A stretch of 64,000 nt of DNA, from the NCBI RefSeq assembly GCF_000716715.1, contig NZ_JNYJ01000007.1, positions 310,001-374,000 on the forward strand. Direction: 5' to 3'. Shown here piece after piece: positions 8,381 to 16,927 of the stretch. Under the pieces are notes generated by a model. It was given only the letters and a program-made list of their open reading frames with translations. It was not told the DNA's origin and did no database searches. Origin of the DNA: Dactylosporangium aurantiacum (GTDB lineage: Bacteria > Actinomycetota > Actinomycetes > Mycobacteriales > Micromonosporaceae). The position numbers were made by a program, and so were the translations under genes. Every line of letters begins with the position of its first letter. Positions within the stretch are counted from its first letter, which is position 1.

Positions 8381-9763
8381 CTAGAACTCGAAGGGGTCGA
8401 GGTGGATCTGCCGGCGCGGCACGCGCAGCCGCCGCAGCACCTGCAGCGACTGCGTGACCAGCCCGTCCGGGCCGCACAGGTAGATGTCGCGTTCGGTGAT
8501 GTCGGGCACCAGCTCGCGCATGCCGGTCGGGGTGAACAGGCGGCGCGGGCCAGGATCGCGCCGGTCGCCGACCACGAACCACAGGGTGGCGTGCCGCAGC
8601 TCCGCGAGGTGCTCCAACTCGTCACGCAGGTGCAGGTCGTGCACCGCCGACGCCCGGTAGATCACCACGGCGCCGGGCGGCAGCTCCTCCAGCAGCGCGC
8701 GGATCGGCGCGATGCCGCTGCCGGCCGCGATGAGCACGGTGCGCGACTTGACCCGCCGGCTGGCGGTGAAGTCGCCCCACGGGCCCTCGACGAAGATCCG
8801 CACGCCGGGGCGCAGGTCACGCAGCGCGTTGGTGTGGCTGCCGACCGTTTTCACGGTGAGCCGCAGCCAGCGCCCGTTCGGCGCGGCGGACAGCGAGAAG
8901 GGGTGCGCCTGCCACCACAGTCCCCGCGACAGGAAGCGCCACCGGAAGAACTGCCCGGCCTGCGCGTCCAGGTCGTGCAGGCGGTTGCCGGTGATGTAGA
9001 TCGACACCATGTCGGGGCCCTCGGCGACCACGTCCGCCACCCGCAGCCGGTGCCGCAGGTTCAGCGTCAGCGGCGCCACGACCCGCCCCCACGCGACGGC
9101 GCAGATCATGACGACGTAGAAGACGGTCCACAGCGTCCGTCCGAGGCCCGGCTTGAACAGCTCCTGCCCGTTGGAGAACTGGTGCGCGAAGCCGAGCAGC
9201 AACGCCAGGTAAGCGGTCAGGTGCAGGAAGTACCACAGCTCGTAGGGCAGGGCCCGGCGCAACCCGCGGATGCTCAGCAGGCCGATGCACACCAGCATGC
9301 CGGCCGCCAGGAAGGCGGTGACCATGTCCTCGTACTCGGTGAGGATCGTGCCGAGCTCGCTGACGAAGCCGACCCGGTCGGCGTAGGCGTAACCGACCGT
9401 GATCAGCGCCGCGTGGGCGAGGATCGTGATCAGCACCGAGCCGCCGAGCTCGCGGTGCCACAGCCCGAGGTGCCGGGCGCCGATCCAGCGCTCGAGGACG
9501 GACAGCCGGCTCATCAGGATGATCTGCATCAGCAGCAGGTAGCCGGCGATGAGGCCCGTGACCCGCCCCGCCGACTGGAAGATCTCGGCGGTCGTGTCGA
9601 TCGAGCCGGGCTTCGTGCCCAGCCACCACGGCAGCAGGGCGAGCGCGAAGCCACCCCAGAACAGGGTGCGCAGCAGGAACCGTCCGGCGCCGTTGTGCTC
9701 GACGGGTCGTGCGGCCGGGGCGGCGAGGCTGCCGGCCTGACGCTGTTGCCGGGGGACGGTCAT
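8381..9763 (-). CDS. ferric-reductase-like transmembrane flavoprotein
   Basis: This 460-aa protein combines about six N-terminal membrane helices of the ferric reductase-like family, with His residues in ILAHAALITVGY and WYFLHLTAYLALLLG that could bind haem, with a ferredoxin-reductase-type C-terminal half. The latter has HPFSLS for FAD and AAGSGIAPIRALLEELP for NAD(P)H. It should pass electrons from cytoplasmic NAD(P)H across the membrane. The ATG at 9763 is chosen because the family-like sequence begins shortly after; an upstream ATG at 9796 is possible. It is the first gene of an operon with the FMN-binding protein and ApbE. Confidence 0.88.
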   Translation of the reverse strand: MTVPRQQRQAGSLAAPAARPVEHNGAGRFLLRTLFWGGFALALLPWWLGTKPGSIDTTAEIFQSAGRVTGLIAGYLLLMQIILMSRLSVLERWIGARHLGLWHRELGGSVLITILAHAALITVGYAYADRVGFVSELGTILTEYEDMVTAFLAAGMLVCIGLLSIRGLRRALPYELWYFLHLTAYLALLLGFAHQFSNGQELFKPGLGRTLWTVFYVVMICAVAWGRVVAPLTLNLRHRLRVADVVAEGPDMVSIYITGNRLHDLDAQAGQFFRWRFLSRGLWWQAHPFSLSAAPNGRWLRLTVKTVGSHTNALRDLRPGVRIFVEGPWGDFTASRRVKSRTVLIAAGSGIAPIRALLEELPPGAVVIYRASAVHDLHLRDELEHLAELRHATLWFVVGDRRDPGPRRLFTPTGMRELVPDITERDIYLCGPDGLVTQSLQVLRRLRVPRRQIHLDPFEF

Positions 9764-9893
9764 GCTTGATCTTGTCTCATGCGGTTCCACTGCCATTGGT
9801 CGTATCAGAACCCGCTGGCCAAGGGCCATGGGCTTAAGCCGGACTTCAACCTGCGCACAAGATGCTCGCACGAGCCACCGGGAGGCGCCCGCC

Positions 9894-9899
9894 TAGAAT
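9894..9899 (+). promoter_or_regulatory. -10 box of a probable leaderless promoter
   Basis: TAGAAT fits TANNNT and ends 6 nt before the ATG at 9906, so transcription would begin at or next to the start codon. No ribosome-binding site is present. Confidence 0.65.
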
Positions 9900-9905
9900 G
9901 ACGCG

Positions 9906-10430
9906 ATGCAGCGGTACTGGCGAATTGCCCTGATCGTCGTCGCGGTGGTGGCCGCGTTCGGCGCGACCGGGCTCGGCGTGGCCCTCACGCTCGGTGTCTT
10001 CGCCGACGCGGGGCGGTTCAAGGCCGCCCCCGGCTGCGCGGTGCTCGACGCGTCGTTGGTGGCGGCGGTCGTGCCGGCCGCGAAGGTCGAGGCCGACGGC
10101 GACAACTGCACCGCCGGCGACGGCAAAACGCAGCTCAACGTCGGCTTCACCGTCGTGCCGAAGAAGGGCACGGTCGGCGCGCCGGAGCTCGCGTCCCGCT
10201 ACCTCGACGTGGTCGGCGGCTCCGGCTCGGAGCGGCTCGACGGCGTCGGCGACCAGGCGATCCGGCAGCGGGTCCAGGCGATCGGCCAGCCGCAGATCAT
10301 CACGATGCGGGTCAGCAACCTGATCGTGGTGCTGTCGGTGGCCAACCTCGAGGGTGGGGAGCTGCCCGCGTCGGCGGACACGGGGCTCGTCGAGGTCGCC
10401 AGGTCGCTCGCCGCCAAGCTGAACACCTGA
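9906..10430 (+). CDS. membrane-anchored extracytoplasmic protein, unknown
   Basis: The 174-aa protein opens with a single hydrophobic segment (IALIVVAVVAAFGATGLGVALTLG, about residues 7-30) that anchors or exports it. A compact domain with two cysteines (in PGCAVLD and DNCTAG) follows and could form a disulfide. The pattern resembles DUF3558-like actinobacterial envelope proteins, but the match is weak and there is no lipobox. It is divergent from the flavin electron-transfer operon, with 142 bp between the starts. Its promoter appears leaderless. No function is assigned. Confidence 0.7.
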   Translation: MQRYWRIALIVVAVVAAFGATGLGVALTLGVFADAGRFKAAPGCAVLDASLVAAVVPAAKVEADGDNCTAGDGKTQLNVGFTVVPKKGTVGAPELASRYLDVVGGSGSERLDGVGDQAIRQRVQAIGQPQIITMRVSNLIVVLSVANLEGGELPASADTGLVEVARSLAAKLNT

Positions 10431-10828
10431 CGCCCTCCGCCGCTGGGGAAGCGGACGCGCCGCGGATCAGGCCGCTGCGGTGGTACGGCATACCGGGAGC
10501 AGTCGGGCATGCCAGGAGTGGTTAGGCATGCCGGCAGTGCGGGTTGGTGGCGCTCGGCGGGATCCGATCGTCCTACGGTGTGCCCACGGCGGTCGCGAAC
10601 CGTGACAACAGGCGTCCAGCCGCGTCGTGCGACCATCCGCGCCGATGAACGAACGAGCGGCCCGGGACATGGTGGCGAGTAAGGCTCGCGCCCGACTGCG
10701 ACCAGGTGACGCGGAAACCGCCTTCGCGGACCGGCGAACAGCGGCCAAACCCCACCCGGTCAGCCCGCCCCGCGCACCCTAAACTCGCCCGCTCTGCACA
10801 AAGTCACATACCGCTCGAACCGGACATC
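10431..10828. other. gene-free spacer
   Basis: About 400 bp between the convergent genes ending at 10430 and 10829 hold no supported gene. Positions 10487-10545 contain three spaced copies of a GGCATRCCGGGAGT-like motif with a period of about 21 bp. No clear terminator was found. Confidence 0.5.
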
Positions 10829-11305
10829 TCAGGGGAGTTGGCGCAGGAAGCGGCCCGCGGCGTCTGAGCGGTCCTGGTAGCCGAGCGCCTTGTAGAAGGC
10901 ATGCGCTCCCTCGCGGGTGCGCAGGCTGGTCACCTCGACGCTGTGGCAGCCGCGCATCAGGCCGAACGTCTCCGCCGCGGCGACCAGGCTGGTGCCGATC
11001 CCGCGGCCGCGGGCCGAGTCGGCCACGGCGAGGGCGACGATCCGCAGCCACGAGCCGTCCTTCTCGAACGACGGGATGATGTGCGCGGCGATGACGCCCA
11101 GGAGTCGTCCGCGCTCGTCCCAGACGAACGCCCCACCGTCGGGGTGGTCGACCCAGGAGCGCATGCGCCCGGCGATGTCGGTCCCATCCTGCCCATAGCC
11201 CAACTGCTCCAGCAGCATCGTCACCTGCTCGGTATCGTCGGTGGACAGCCGGCGCACCCCGCGGGCGACCTGCATACGGTAGGCGTGCAGCACGTCAGCG
11301 CTCAT
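10829..11305 (-). CDS. GNAT family N-acetyltransferase
   Basis: The 158-aa protein has a full GNAT domain: an N-terminal helix pair (DTEQVTMLLEQLGY), the acetyl-CoA loop SARGRGIGTSLVAAAETFG at about residues 97-115, and the C-terminal EGAHAFYKALGYQDRSD segment that is typical of the family. The acceptor is unknown. The ATG at 11305 has no ribosome-binding site but is preceded 6 nt upstream by a TANNNT box, so it is probably translated from a leaderless transcript. It lies downstream of the DsbA-like gene on the same strand, separated by 138 bp. Confidence 0.85.
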   Translation of the reverse strand: MSADVLHAYRMQVARGVRRLSTDDTEQVTMLLEQLGYGQDGTDIAGRMRSWVDHPDGGAFVWDERGRLLGVIAAHIIPSFEKDGSWLRIVALAVADSARGRGIGTSLVAAAETFGLMRGCHSVEVTSLRTREGAHAFYKALGYQDRSDAAGRFLRQLP

Positions 11306-11311
11306 GAATGC

Positions 11312-11317
11312 AGCGTA
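11312..11317 (-). promoter_or_regulatory. -10 box of a probable leaderless promoter
   Basis: On the minus strand TACGCT ends 6 nt before the ATG at 11305. Upstream, the spacer contains the palindrome AAGTGTCACTT (11386-11396) and two direct copies of GTGCACGTGC (near 11370 and 11434), which may be regulator sites. Confidence 0.55.
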
Positions 11318-11443
11318 GAACCGGCGCGGCCGTTTGTGTCGTCTTGAGCGCAGTCATTCACGTCCGGGGTGCACGTGCATCGTCCAAGTGTCACTTGACT
11401 GTTCCGGCGTTCGTCCTACCATTCGCACCCGCAAGTGCACGTG

Positions 11444-12127
11444 CTAGATGGTGCAGGAGTCGTCGGTACAGGCGTCATCGGCGGCGGGAGAGCCCAGGAT
11501 CGTCAGCGACGACTGCCGCAGGGCCTGGTCGAACACCTCGGCCGGCTGGGCGCCGGAGACGCCGACGCGCTGGTTGAAGACGAAGAACGGCACGCCGGAG
11601 ATGCCGTAGGCGCGGGCCGTCGCGATGTCGGCGCGCACGTCGGCCTCGTGGGAGCCGTCGGCGAGGGCCTGCTTCGCCGCGACCTCGTCCAGCCCGACGG
11701 CCGCGGCGAGCCCGGCGAGCACCGTCTGGTCGCCGATGTCGGCGCCCTCGGTGAAGTACGCCTGCATCAGCCGCTCCTGCAGGGCCGCCTGCAGCCCGTG
11801 CGGCTTGGCGAAGTGCAGCAGCCGGTGCGCGTCGAAGGTGTTGGCGGTGCGGGCGCGGTCGAAGTCGTACGCGAGGCCCTCTTCGGCGGCGATCTGCGTG
11901 ACGTGCGCGAACATGCCCTTGACCTGCGCAGCCGACAGGCCCTTGCGGGCCGCGAGTGACTCGCCGACCGGGCGCGGGTCGCCGACCGGCGTGGACGGGT
12001 CGAGCTGGAAGCTGCGCCACTCGACGGTGACCTCGCCGTCGAACCGCGACAGGGCCGTCTCCAGGCGGCGCTTGCCGATGTAGCACCACGGGCAGACGAT
12101 GTCGGACCAGACCTCGACCTGGATCAT
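11444..12127 (-). CDS. DsbA-family (FrnE-like) thiol oxidoreductase
   Basis: The 227-aa protein has a thioredoxin fold with a CPWC active site in the opening VEVWSDIVCPWCYIGKRRLE, a helical insertion, and the cis-proline strand ISGVPFFVFNQRVGVSGAQP. This is the pattern of the cytoplasmic FrnE branch of the DsbA superfamily, whose members act as disulfide oxidoreductases or isomerases, often linked to oxidative stress. No signal peptide is present. The C-terminus ends in a cysteine-containing tail (DDACTDDSCTI), as seen in some FrnE proteins. AAGGAGC about 5 nt before the ATG is the ribosome-binding site. Confidence 0.88.
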   Translation of the reverse strand: MIQVEVWSDIVCPWCYIGKRRLETALSRFDGEVTVEWRSFQLDPSTPVGDPRPVGESLAARKGLSAAQVKGMFAHVTQIAAEEGLAYDFDRARTANTFDAHRLLHFAKPHGLQAALQERLMQAYFTEGADIGDQTVLAGLAAAVGLDEVAAKQALADGSHEADVRADIATARAYGISGVPFFVFNQRVGVSGAQPAEVFDQALRQSSLTILGSPAADDACTDDSCTI

Positions 12128-12195
12128 GCGCGCTCCTTACTCGTTGACGGTTCAACAATAGCGCGCGCTGGGATCCAGGCCGAGGCCCAGCGGGG

Positions 12196-13413
12196 TCACC
12201 AGTCGGAGTTGCTGCCGCCGTACCCGAAGATGACCTGGTCGAACGTGTTGCCGTCGTTGTCGTCGGTGTACGCGACGCTGACCTCACCCCACGGTGACAC
12301 CGCGACGGCCTGCTGCTCCTGCCGGCCCGTCGCCGTCTGGGAGAGCACCTGGGACGCCAGGCGCCCGGTGCCGGTGCCGTCGGGGTTGAAGCCGCGGACC
12401 CACACGTCGGCGCCGGCCGAGAAGCCGACGACCGTGTTCGCCTGGTCGTCGACGCCGATGGACGGCGCGAGCGCGCCGTTGGCCACGAGCGTCTCGGCGT
12501 GCCGCGGCGTGCCGTCGGCCAGGAACGAGCGGGTCCACACGCCCGCGGTGCCCGTGTGGTCGGACTCCCACGCGACCCCGAACGCCCCCGAGAACGACGC
12601 CGCGATCGCGGGGTGGCGCTGCTGGCCGTCGCCGAGGCTGTTCGCCGCGCGGCGGGAGAGGTTAACCGTGCCGTTGGCCTTCGCCAGTCGTACGAGCGCG
12701 ACATTGAAGAAACCGTTGGCGTCGGCGTCCTCGTCCCAGACCACCAGCGCGTCGCCGGACGCGGAGGCGGCGACGTCGGGCCGGTGGTGGCTGCCGGTGG
12801 TCTGCGAGGCGGTCACCTCGTACGCCTTCGTCGTCGGCCCGGTGTAACCGGCCGCCTTCACCGTGTGCGTGCTGCCCTGCACGTCCTCCCACACGACGCT
12901 GAACGCGACCGCGCCGGTGCTCGGCGCGCCGTCCGGGTCGACGGCGACCTTCGGCAGGATCTGGTCACCGGCGGTGTCGGCGTTGGCACGGCCCGACGCC
13001 GTGACGCTGCCGGTCGGGGAGACGACCCGGTAGGAGATGTTGAACACGCCGTTGCCGTCCGCGTCCTCGGCCCAGACCACGACGGCGTTGCCCTTGTCGT
13101 CGAGGCCGACGTCCGGGCTGATGTGTTTCCAGTCGGTACCGGAGGTGCCGCCGGCCGACAGCTTGAGCTCGTACTTGGCGACGCCGTCGGTGAACAGCCG
13201 CAGCCAGACGTCGGAGTGGTTGTTGTTCTCGGGCGTGGCGCTGTCCCGGTCGTCCTCCCAGACCACGGCGACCTGGCCGGCGCGGTTGGCGGCGATCGCG
13301 GGCGTGTCCTGGTCGCCGGTGGCGACGCTGTTGGCGGTGGTCCACGTCATCGACGCGGCGGCTGCGAGCGAGGTCACGGTCGCGGCGACCGTGGCCGAGG
13401 TGATGACTGCCAT
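12196..13413 (-). CDS. exported repeat protein, probable beta-propeller
   Basis: The 405-aa protein starts with a likely signal peptide (MAVITSATVAATVTSLAAAAS) and then consists of about seven repeats of roughly 50-60 aa, each carrying a core such as VAVVWEDDRDS, AVVVWAEDADGNG or ALVVWDEDADANGFF. The repeated W-[ED]-D pattern with Asp-rich turns suggests an exported beta-propeller, possibly binding Ca2+. The start ATG is preceded by AGGAGG and lies 11 bp after the PhoD stop codon, so the two are translated from one message. A shared role in extracellular phosphate acquisition is inference only. Confidence 0.75.
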   Translation of the reverse strand: MAVITSATVAATVTSLAAAASMTWTTANSVATGDQDTPAIAANRAGQVAVVWEDDRDSATPENNNHSDVWLRLFTDGVAKYELKLSAGGTSGTDWKHISPDVGLDDKGNAVVVWAEDADGNGVFNISYRVVSPTGSVTASGRANADTAGDQILPKVAVDPDGAPSTGAVAFSVVWEDVQGSTHTVKAAGYTGPTTKAYEVTASQTTGSHHRPDVAASASGDALVVWDEDADANGFFNVALVRLAKANGTVNLSRRAANSLGDGQQRHPAIAASFSGAFGVAWESDHTGTAGVWTRSFLADGTPRHAETLVANGALAPSIGVDDQANTVVGFSAGADVWVRGFNPDGTGTGRLASQVLSQTATGRQEQQAVAVSPWGEVSVAYTDDNDGNTFDQVIFGYGGSNSDW

Positions 13414-13424
13414 GCGGGGTCCTC

Positions 13425-14951
13425 CTACAGGGCCCGAAGGCCGGGCTGGCCGTCGAGGATCGCGAACGACTTCAGCGTGGTGGCGGGCGCGCCGTGCTCG
13501 GTCACCGTGGCGACCGCGCGGAAGTCGGCCCTGACCTGCGCGGGGCTGATCGTGGTCCGCACGTAGCCGCGCAGCCCGGAGTGGAACTTCAGGTGCGGGT
13601 TCGTGGCCACGTTCGGGATCGCGGTCGCCGCCGAGCCGTTGCCGCCGGACGTGATCGACGTGCAGACGAGCTCGGTGCCGATCGTCGCGGAGCCGCTGTT
13701 GGCGTAGTCGGCCTTGAGGTCGTTCGCCCACGCCGCGTGTACGTCGCCGGTCAGGACGAGCGGGTTGCGCACCGACCGGTCGATCCAGCCCTGCTGGATA
13801 CGGGCCCGTGACGCCCGGTAGCCGTCCCAGGCGTCCATGCTGGCCGCGCCGCTCGCGTCGAACTGCCGGGCGAAGAACACCTGCTGGCCGAGGATGTCCC
13901 AGGTGCCGTAGTGCTGGGCGAGCCCGTCGAGCAGCCACGCCTCCTGCGCTGCGCCGGTCAGGCTCCGCGTCGCCGAGTCCGCGTCCGCGCACACCTTCCA
14001 GCCGTCGCCGCAGGCCTGGTCGTCGCGGAACTGGCGGGTGTCGAGCATGTGGAACGTGGCCAGGGTGCCCCAGCGGACCCGCCGGTACAGCGGGATGCTG
14101 TTGCCGGACGGTGCCTGGCTCGGCCGCAGCGGCATGTTCTCGTAGTAGGCGCGGTAGGCGGCGGTACGGCGGGCCGTCCACTGCGCGGTGGTCAGCGCCG
14201 GGCTGCTGTCGTTGCGCACCATGTTGGCGTAGTTGTTCTCGACCTCGTGGTCGTCGGGCACCACCAGCCAGGGCGCGATGGCGTGCGCCGCCTGCAGGTC
14301 CGGGTCCGACTTGTACTGCGCGTACCGCCGCCGGTAGTCGGCCAGCGAGACGATCTCGGCGCCGACGTGCGCGCGGACGCCGCCGGTGCCGGTGCCGCCC
14401 TCGTAGATGTAGTCACCCAGGTGCAGGATCAGGTCGGGCCGTTCCTCGGCCATGCGGCGGTACGCCGTGTAGTAGCCCGACTCGTAGTGCGCGCACGACG
14501 CGAACGCCATCACCAGGTCCCGGCCGACGGTGCCCGGCGCGGGCGCCGTGCGGGTCCGCCCGACGGGGGAGATGTGCCCCTGCGCGCGGAAGCGGTAGTA
14601 GTACTCGGCGTCGGGCGCGAGCCCGCCGGCGACCACGTGGACGGAGTGCGCGTCGGCGTACCGGGCGGTCACCGAGCCGGACGCGACGAGCGAGCTGAAC
14701 GTGTCGGTCGTGGACACCTGCCAGTCGACGGTGACGTCGGCGTTCGCCATGCCACCCTGCCCGTCGGCGTTCAGCGGCGACGGGGCGAGCCGGGTCCACA
14801 GCACGACGCTGTCTGCGGCGGGTTCACCGGAGGCGACCCCGAGCTTGAACGGGAACGGGACGGCGGCCTGTGCGGCGGTCAACGGCAGTGCGACGGCCCC
14901 TGCGGTGGCCAGTCCACTGAGGACGAAGGTGCGGCGGCTGAGCCTCTTCAT
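13425..14951 (-). CDS. phoD: alkaline phosphatase D (PhoD family)
   Basis: PhoD enzymes are secreted Ca2+/Fe3+-dependent phosphodiesterases or phosphomonoesterases. The 508-aa product has a twin-arginine signal (RLSRRTFVLSGLATAGAVAL), the PhoD N-terminal beta domain (FKLGVASGEPAADSVVLWTRL), and metallophosphatase motifs LILHLGDYIYEG, VVPDDHEVENNYANM and VLTGDVHAAWANDLK. The ATG at 14951 is chosen because it gives a compact Tat leader. It is the first gene of a pair with the exported repeat protein. Regulation by a Pho box was looked for in the 130 bp upstream but none was recognised. Confidence 0.9.
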   Translation of the reverse strand: MKRLSRRTFVLSGLATAGAVALPLTAAQAAVPFPFKLGVASGEPAADSVVLWTRLAPSPLNADGQGGMANADVTVDWQVSTTDTFSSLVASGSVTARYADAHSVHVVAGGLAPDAEYYYRFRAQGHISPVGRTRTAPAPGTVGRDLVMAFASCAHYESGYYTAYRRMAEERPDLILHLGDYIYEGGTGTGGVRAHVGAEIVSLADYRRRYAQYKSDPDLQAAHAIAPWLVVPDDHEVENNYANMVRNDSSPALTTAQWTARRTAAYRAYYENMPLRPSQAPSGNSIPLYRRVRWGTLATFHMLDTRQFRDDQACGDGWKVCADADSATRSLTGAAQEAWLLDGLAQHYGTWDILGQQVFFARQFDASGAASMDAWDGYRASRARIQQGWIDRSVRNPLVLTGDVHAAWANDLKADYANSGSATIGTELVCTSITSGGNGSAATAIPNVATNPHLKFHSGLRGYVRTTISPAQVRADFRAVATVTEHGAPATTLKSFAILDGQPGLRAL

Positions 14952-15012
14952 GCCGCATACTTTTATCACTGTCAATGAACGCGCGGTGTCCTGCAGCTAT
15001 CCGCGGGCTGCA

Positions 15013-15090
15013 TTCGACGTACGGCGCCACGGCGTTCGAGGTACGGCGCCACCGCCGTTCGACGTGCGGCGCCACCGCCGTTCGACGCTA
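15013..15090. repeat. about 23-bp tandem repeat at a gene 3' end
   Basis: Units begin at 15013, 15035, 15058 and 15081, each with TTCGA followed by a GTACGGCGCCACCGCCG-like body. The last, partial unit runs into the stop codon of the minus-strand membrane protein gene (15088-15090), and the array lies between that gene and phoD. Confidence 0.8.
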
Positions 15091-15522
15091 CCGGAAATAC
15101 GCGTTGGCCCGCGTGGTGAACATCAGCGGCACCGCGGCCCACACGGCGGCCACGTGCAGCGTCCTGGCCCCGGCGATCGCCCACCAGGTGAGGTCCGCGC
15201 CGTCGGTGGCGGCGCTCAGCGAGTTGCCGTCCGCGAGCCACGAGACCGGTTCGATGACGAGCGACAGGGTGCCGACGACGCCCAGCACCAGCGCCAGGGC
15301 GAGCCGCGCCCACCTGCGCCCCGCCCGCATCCGCAGCGTGGTGAGGATCGCCGCGGCGTACACGGCGCACCGGAACAGTACCCCCGCCAGCGGGTGCTCA
15401 CCCGCCTGGCCCGAACCGACCACGACGACGGTCTCGACGGCACCGAGCGCCACGGCGGCGATCCACAACCCGGCGGAGGCGCGCACCGCGACGGGCGGCC
15501 GGCCGGTCGACAGAAGAGTCAT
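15088..15522 (-). CDS. small integral membrane protein, unknown
   Basis: The 144-aa protein has about four hydrophobic helices (VRASAGLWIAAVALGAVETV, AGVLFRCAVYAAAILTTL, WARLALALVLGVVGTLSLVI, LHVAAVWAAVPLMF) joined by short loops, and no recognised domain. It resembles the many small actinobacterial membrane proteins of unknown role. The ATG at 15522 is chosen because sequence upstream in the same frame is compositionally unlike coding DNA. It is upstream of phoD on the same strand but separated by a repeat array, so co-transcription is uncertain. Confidence 0.7.
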   Translation of the reverse strand: MTLLSTGRPPVAVRASAGLWIAAVALGAVETVVVVGSGQAGEHPLAGVLFRCAVYAAAILTTLRMRAGRRWARLALALVLGVVGTLSLVIEPVSWLADGNSLSAATDGADLTWWAIAGARTLHVAAVWAAVPLMFTTRANAYFR

Positions 15523-15693
15523 GCCCTTCACTGTTCGCCGTCGCGAGCCGTACGGCACACCCCCTGGCCACCGTCTTCGTGGTCCGGTTAGCCCCCGTAC
15601 GGCCGCAGCGGTGCCGTAGCGAGGTGATAGAAATCGAAGAGGGTCATTGGCTACGGTGATCGTCCGCCGGACGGAACGTTCTTGGGAGCGACT

Positions 15694-16137
15694 TTGCGCA
15701 TACTGAAGCGCCTGCTGGTGACGGCGACGGCCGTGGTGATCGCCGTGGCGATGACGCCGGCCGCCGCGAAGGCCTACGACACGGCATGGCACCGCACGAA
15801 CCAGTATCTCGTCGCGTACCCGACCTACGCCAACGACCCGACCTGCGTGACCATCCCCATCGAGCTCGCCGAGGGGACCTACGAGCTGGGGTGGGACTGG
15901 GAGTTCGGCGGCTCCACCGTGTTCACCGGGACGTTCTTCCCGACCGTCCACCTCGAGCACGCGTGGTACACCTGGCAGAACTGCCTGTACCCGAAGAGCG
16001 GGTTCTACCTGCAGACCGTCACGCTCACCAGCCAGTACCATCCGAACGCCCCGGTGACGTCCCAGACGCCGATGTACCCCAGCAAGGACGGCATCTGGCG
16101 GTGGGGGTCGTACCTCGCCTACGTCTCGGCGAGTTGA
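15694..16137 (+). CDS. secreted small protein, unknown
   Basis: The 147-aa product has a clear Sec signal peptide (RILKRLLVTATAVVIAVAMTPAAAKA) and a mature part of about 120 aa rich in Tyr, Trp and Thr with two cysteines (DPTCVTIP and WQNCLYP) likely to form a disulfide. The composition suggests a beta-sandwich exoprotein. The TTG at 15694 is chosen because GGGAG lies 5 nt upstream. The gene stands alone and is followed by a strong hairpin at 16212-16239. I do not recognise the family. Confidence 0.75.
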   Translation: MRILKRLLVTATAVVIAVAMTPAAAKAYDTAWHRTNQYLVAYPTYANDPTCVTIPIELAEGTYELGWDWEFGGSTVFTGTFFPTVHLEHAWYTWQNCLYPKSGFYLQTVTLTSQYHPNAPVTSQTPMYPSKDGIWRWGSYLAYVSAS

Positions 16138-16211
16138 GCTGCCGCCATGCCGCGTCTGCCTGACCACTCGGCACGTCACGCCATGTCATCCCGGCGGTGC
16201 GGTGGACGGTG

Positions 16212-16239
16212 ACCGGGCTCGGAGACGGACGAGCCCGGT
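16212..16239 (+). terminator. terminator hairpin
   Basis: A perfect 10-bp stem (ACCGGGCTCG / CGAGCCCGGT) with an 8-nt loop lies 75 bp after the stop of the secreted protein gene. Confidence 0.65.
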
Positions 16240-16304
16240 GCGGCGTCGGTGAGATGCCGCCGGCACCCCTGCGACCACCCTCAGCGAGGCGTCGTTCATT
16301 TGGT

Positions 16305-16326
16305 CCAGGCCGGACAAATGGCCTGG
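16305..16326 (-). terminator. hairpin after tRNA-Arg
   Basis: CCAGGCC (16305-16311) and GGCCTGG (16320-16326) form a 7-bp stem 10 nt beyond the 3' end of the minus-strand tRNA and may terminate it. Confidence 0.5.
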
Positions 16327-16335
16327 TCAGTACGG

Positions 16336-16408
16336 TGCGCCCGGTAGGGATCGAACCTACGACCTTGGGATTAGAAGTCCCCTGCTCTATCCGCTGAGCT
16401 ACGAGCGC
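16336..16408 (-). tRNA. tRNA-Arg (anticodon TCT)
   Basis: Read on the minus strand the 73-nt sequence folds as a cloverleaf. It has a 7-bp acceptor stem (GCGCTCG with CGGGCGC), a D-arm with GCTC/GAGC, an anticodon arm with loop CTTCTAA giving anticodon TCT, and a T-arm GTAGG-TTCGATC-CCTAC. The discriminator base is A and CCA is not encoded. The outermost pair of the anticodon stem is a G-A mismatch. It reads AGA codons, which are rare in a genome of this GC content. Confidence 0.93.
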
Positions 16409-16879
16409 ATGTCGTCGGACAGGCTACCGCTTGCGGCGGAGGATTCGCTTGTGGGGAGCCAAATCGACGTTCCCAGGACAGCATTCATCGCCCTGGGGCA
16501 CAAGCGGGTTCCGTTGGCGCGCGGCGCGGTTCGCAGCGGAAGGCGGCACGATCACGCTTCGGGTCGTTCGGATCACCTTTCGTTGTTGATCTCTGAGGGC
16601 GGAGTGGAGACTTACCGCGGCGGGCGTCGGTGAGCGCGCGTTCGCCTTCACCAGGTCAAGGCCGCCCGGGTTCTCGGGCGCATTGTCGCAGCGACGGAGG
16701 TCCGCCAGCCGACAATTGCCCACGGTCGTGCTCTGCGCATGCCTGGCGGTGCCACGACGCCGGTCCAGCGGTGCACGACGCCGGTCTGGCCATCACTCGA
16801 CGCTGGGCCGGTGGTGCCGCGACGCTGGGCCGGTGGTGCCGCGACGCTGGGCCGGTGGTGCCGCGACGCGGGAGCCGGC
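16409..16879. repeat. gene-free spacer with 22-bp tandem repeat
   Basis: No supported gene lies between the tRNA and the ssb terminator. Positions 16801-16866 are three units of a 22-bp repeat (CGCTGGGCCGGTGGTGCCGC plus GA), preceded by degenerate relatives from about 16745. The array sits just beyond the terminator of the ssb paralogue. Confidence 0.7.
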
Positions 16880-16920
16880 GGTGGGTCGTGACGGCTGATG
16901 GCACGGCGTCACGACCCACC
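16880..16920 (-). terminator. strong terminator hairpin after ssb
   Basis: GGTGGGTCGTGACG (16880-16893) pairs perfectly over 14 bp with 16907-16920 around a 13-nt loop, starting 7 bp beyond the ssb stop codon. Confidence 0.8.
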
Positions 16921-16927
16921 TGGTGCC

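Noticed and set aside
7070..9769. 899-aa plus-strand reading frame
   Set aside because: It lies antisense to the apbE, FMN-binding and ferric-reductase-like genes, whose motifs are clear, and its translation is Arg/Gly/Pro-rich with no domain.
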